Part shown: positions 24,080-24,401 of the stretch, one piece after another
Position numbering within the stretch: the stretch's first letter is position 1
Layout: every line of letters starts with the position of its first letter
Assembly (NCBI GenBank): GCA_003246805.1
Contig: QKDG01000106.1
Coordinates: 1 to 24,401 of the forward strand
Direction: 5' to 3'
From: Clostridia bacterium
GTDB taxonomy: Bacteria; Bacillota; Clostridia; Oscillospirales; Ruminococcaceae
DNA: 24,401 nt
Program-made: the position numbers and the translations under genes
Notes under the pieces: generated by a model
Databases searched by the model: none
What the model saw: only the letters and a program-made list of their open reading frames with translations
What the model was told of the DNA's origin: nothing

Positions 24080-24271
24080 ATGCCAAAAAAATTATACAGG
24101 GTGGAAAATGATAAAATTATTGCTGGTGTCTGCGGCGGAATAGGCGAATACATTAATCTTGATGCGAATATTGTAAGACTATTGTTTGTATTATTTGGTA
24201 TACCAGGGCCAGGTATTATTGTTTATATAATAGCTGCTATACTTTTGCCAACAAAAAGCCAGACTTTTTAG
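24080..24271 (+). CDS. PspC-domain small membrane protein
   Basis: This 63-residue protein is a bare PspC domain: KLYRVENDKIIAGVCGGIGEY, DANIVRLLFVLFG and a membrane segment (GPGIIVYIIAAILLPT). PspC proteins bind at the inner membrane and take part in envelope-stress responses. AAGGAGG gives a strong ribosome site. It is the last gene of the PadR operon; a strong terminator follows. Confidence 0.93.
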   Translation: MPKKLYRVENDKIIAGVCGGIGEYINLDANIVRLLFVLFGIPGPGIIVYIIAAILLPTKSQTF

Positions 24272-24301
24272 TTTTAGTAATAATAAGCTTAGACGATTGA
24301 A

Positions 24302-24340
24302 AAAGCCCCCGATTTTGATACAACCAAAGTCGGGGGCTTT
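24302..24340 (+). terminator. Terminator of the PadR/HAAS/DUF4097/PspC operon
   Basis: A 15-base stem (24302-24316 with 24326-24340, one G-T pair) includes AAAGCCCCCGA/TCGGGGGCTTT around a nine-base loop. On the plus strand it is followed by CTACAATTTT. Confidence 0.88.
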
Positions 24341-24401
24341 CTACAATTTTATTATAAATTTAGCACATATATACAGGGGCTTTAAGGTCGCCCCCGTACC
24401 C
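24341..24401 (-). repeat. Dispersed hairpin element, copy E (cut by window end)
   Basis: On the minus strand it reads GGGTACGGGGGCGACCTTAA, then AGCCCCTGTATATATGTGCT and the tail TTATAATAAAATTGTAGAA shared with copy D. The inner stem GGGGC/GCCCC is intact; GTAC/GTGC can pair as an outer stem with one G-U. It begins directly after the operon terminator. Its far end lies outside the window. Confidence 0.65.

Noticed and set aside
7552..24401. A CRISPR array or an insertion sequence as the origin of the repeated GGGGGCGACC element.
   Set aside because: Copies are several kb apart, on both strands, without spacers, and no transposase or long terminal inverted repeats are present in the window.

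Overview
The window reads as a chromosomal segment of a low-GC anaerobic Gram-positive bacterium, most likely class Clostridia and perhaps a gut member of the Ruminococcaceae/Oscillospiraceae. The grounds are AT-rich intergenic DNA, strong GGAGG-type ribosome sites, near-consensus sigma-A promoters, a pyruvate formate-lyase operon, cellobiose phosphorolysis, split ThrE exporters and a PadR-HAAS-DUF4097-PspC operon. The taxon is inference. There is no rRNA, tRNA, CRISPR array, transposase or phage gene.

Layout. 1-414 is the 3' end of a nucleoside-type ABC permease gene. 517-7520 is a cellobiose locus: a GH94 cellobiose phosphorylase on the minus strand, divergent from a LacI-type regulator, a lipoprotein sugar-binding protein and two permeases. 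Two copies of one 14-base operator lie just after the two divergent promoters, so one regulator probably controls import and phosphorolysis together. No ATPase gene is present. 7712-9802 (minus) pairs a zinc-dependent phospholipase C-like protein with an Atg22/UMF1-type MFS transporter. 10204-12018 is typA. 12248-12832 holds an FlK-like thioesterase and a 48-residue small protein. 13092-16787 is a formate operon: pflB, pflA and a compact FNT-family transporter. 16973-18704 (minus) holds an overlapping DUF2156/GNAT pair. 18983-20217 (minus) holds the two halves of a ThrE-type exporter. 20309-22264 is an ABC-F ATPase. 22354-24271 is a four-gene envelope-type operon behind a perfect consensus promoter.

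The least expected feature is a dispersed intergenic hairpin element of about 50-70 bases, with five copies (near 7552, 12041, 16852, 18861 and 24341 to the window end). Each copy lies beyond the 3' end of a gene and all five have the same orientation relative to that gene. Four of the five keep a paired outer stem although its bases differ between copies. It looks like a REP- or MITE-like family, or a structured 3'-end element, and is the best candidate here for something undescribed.
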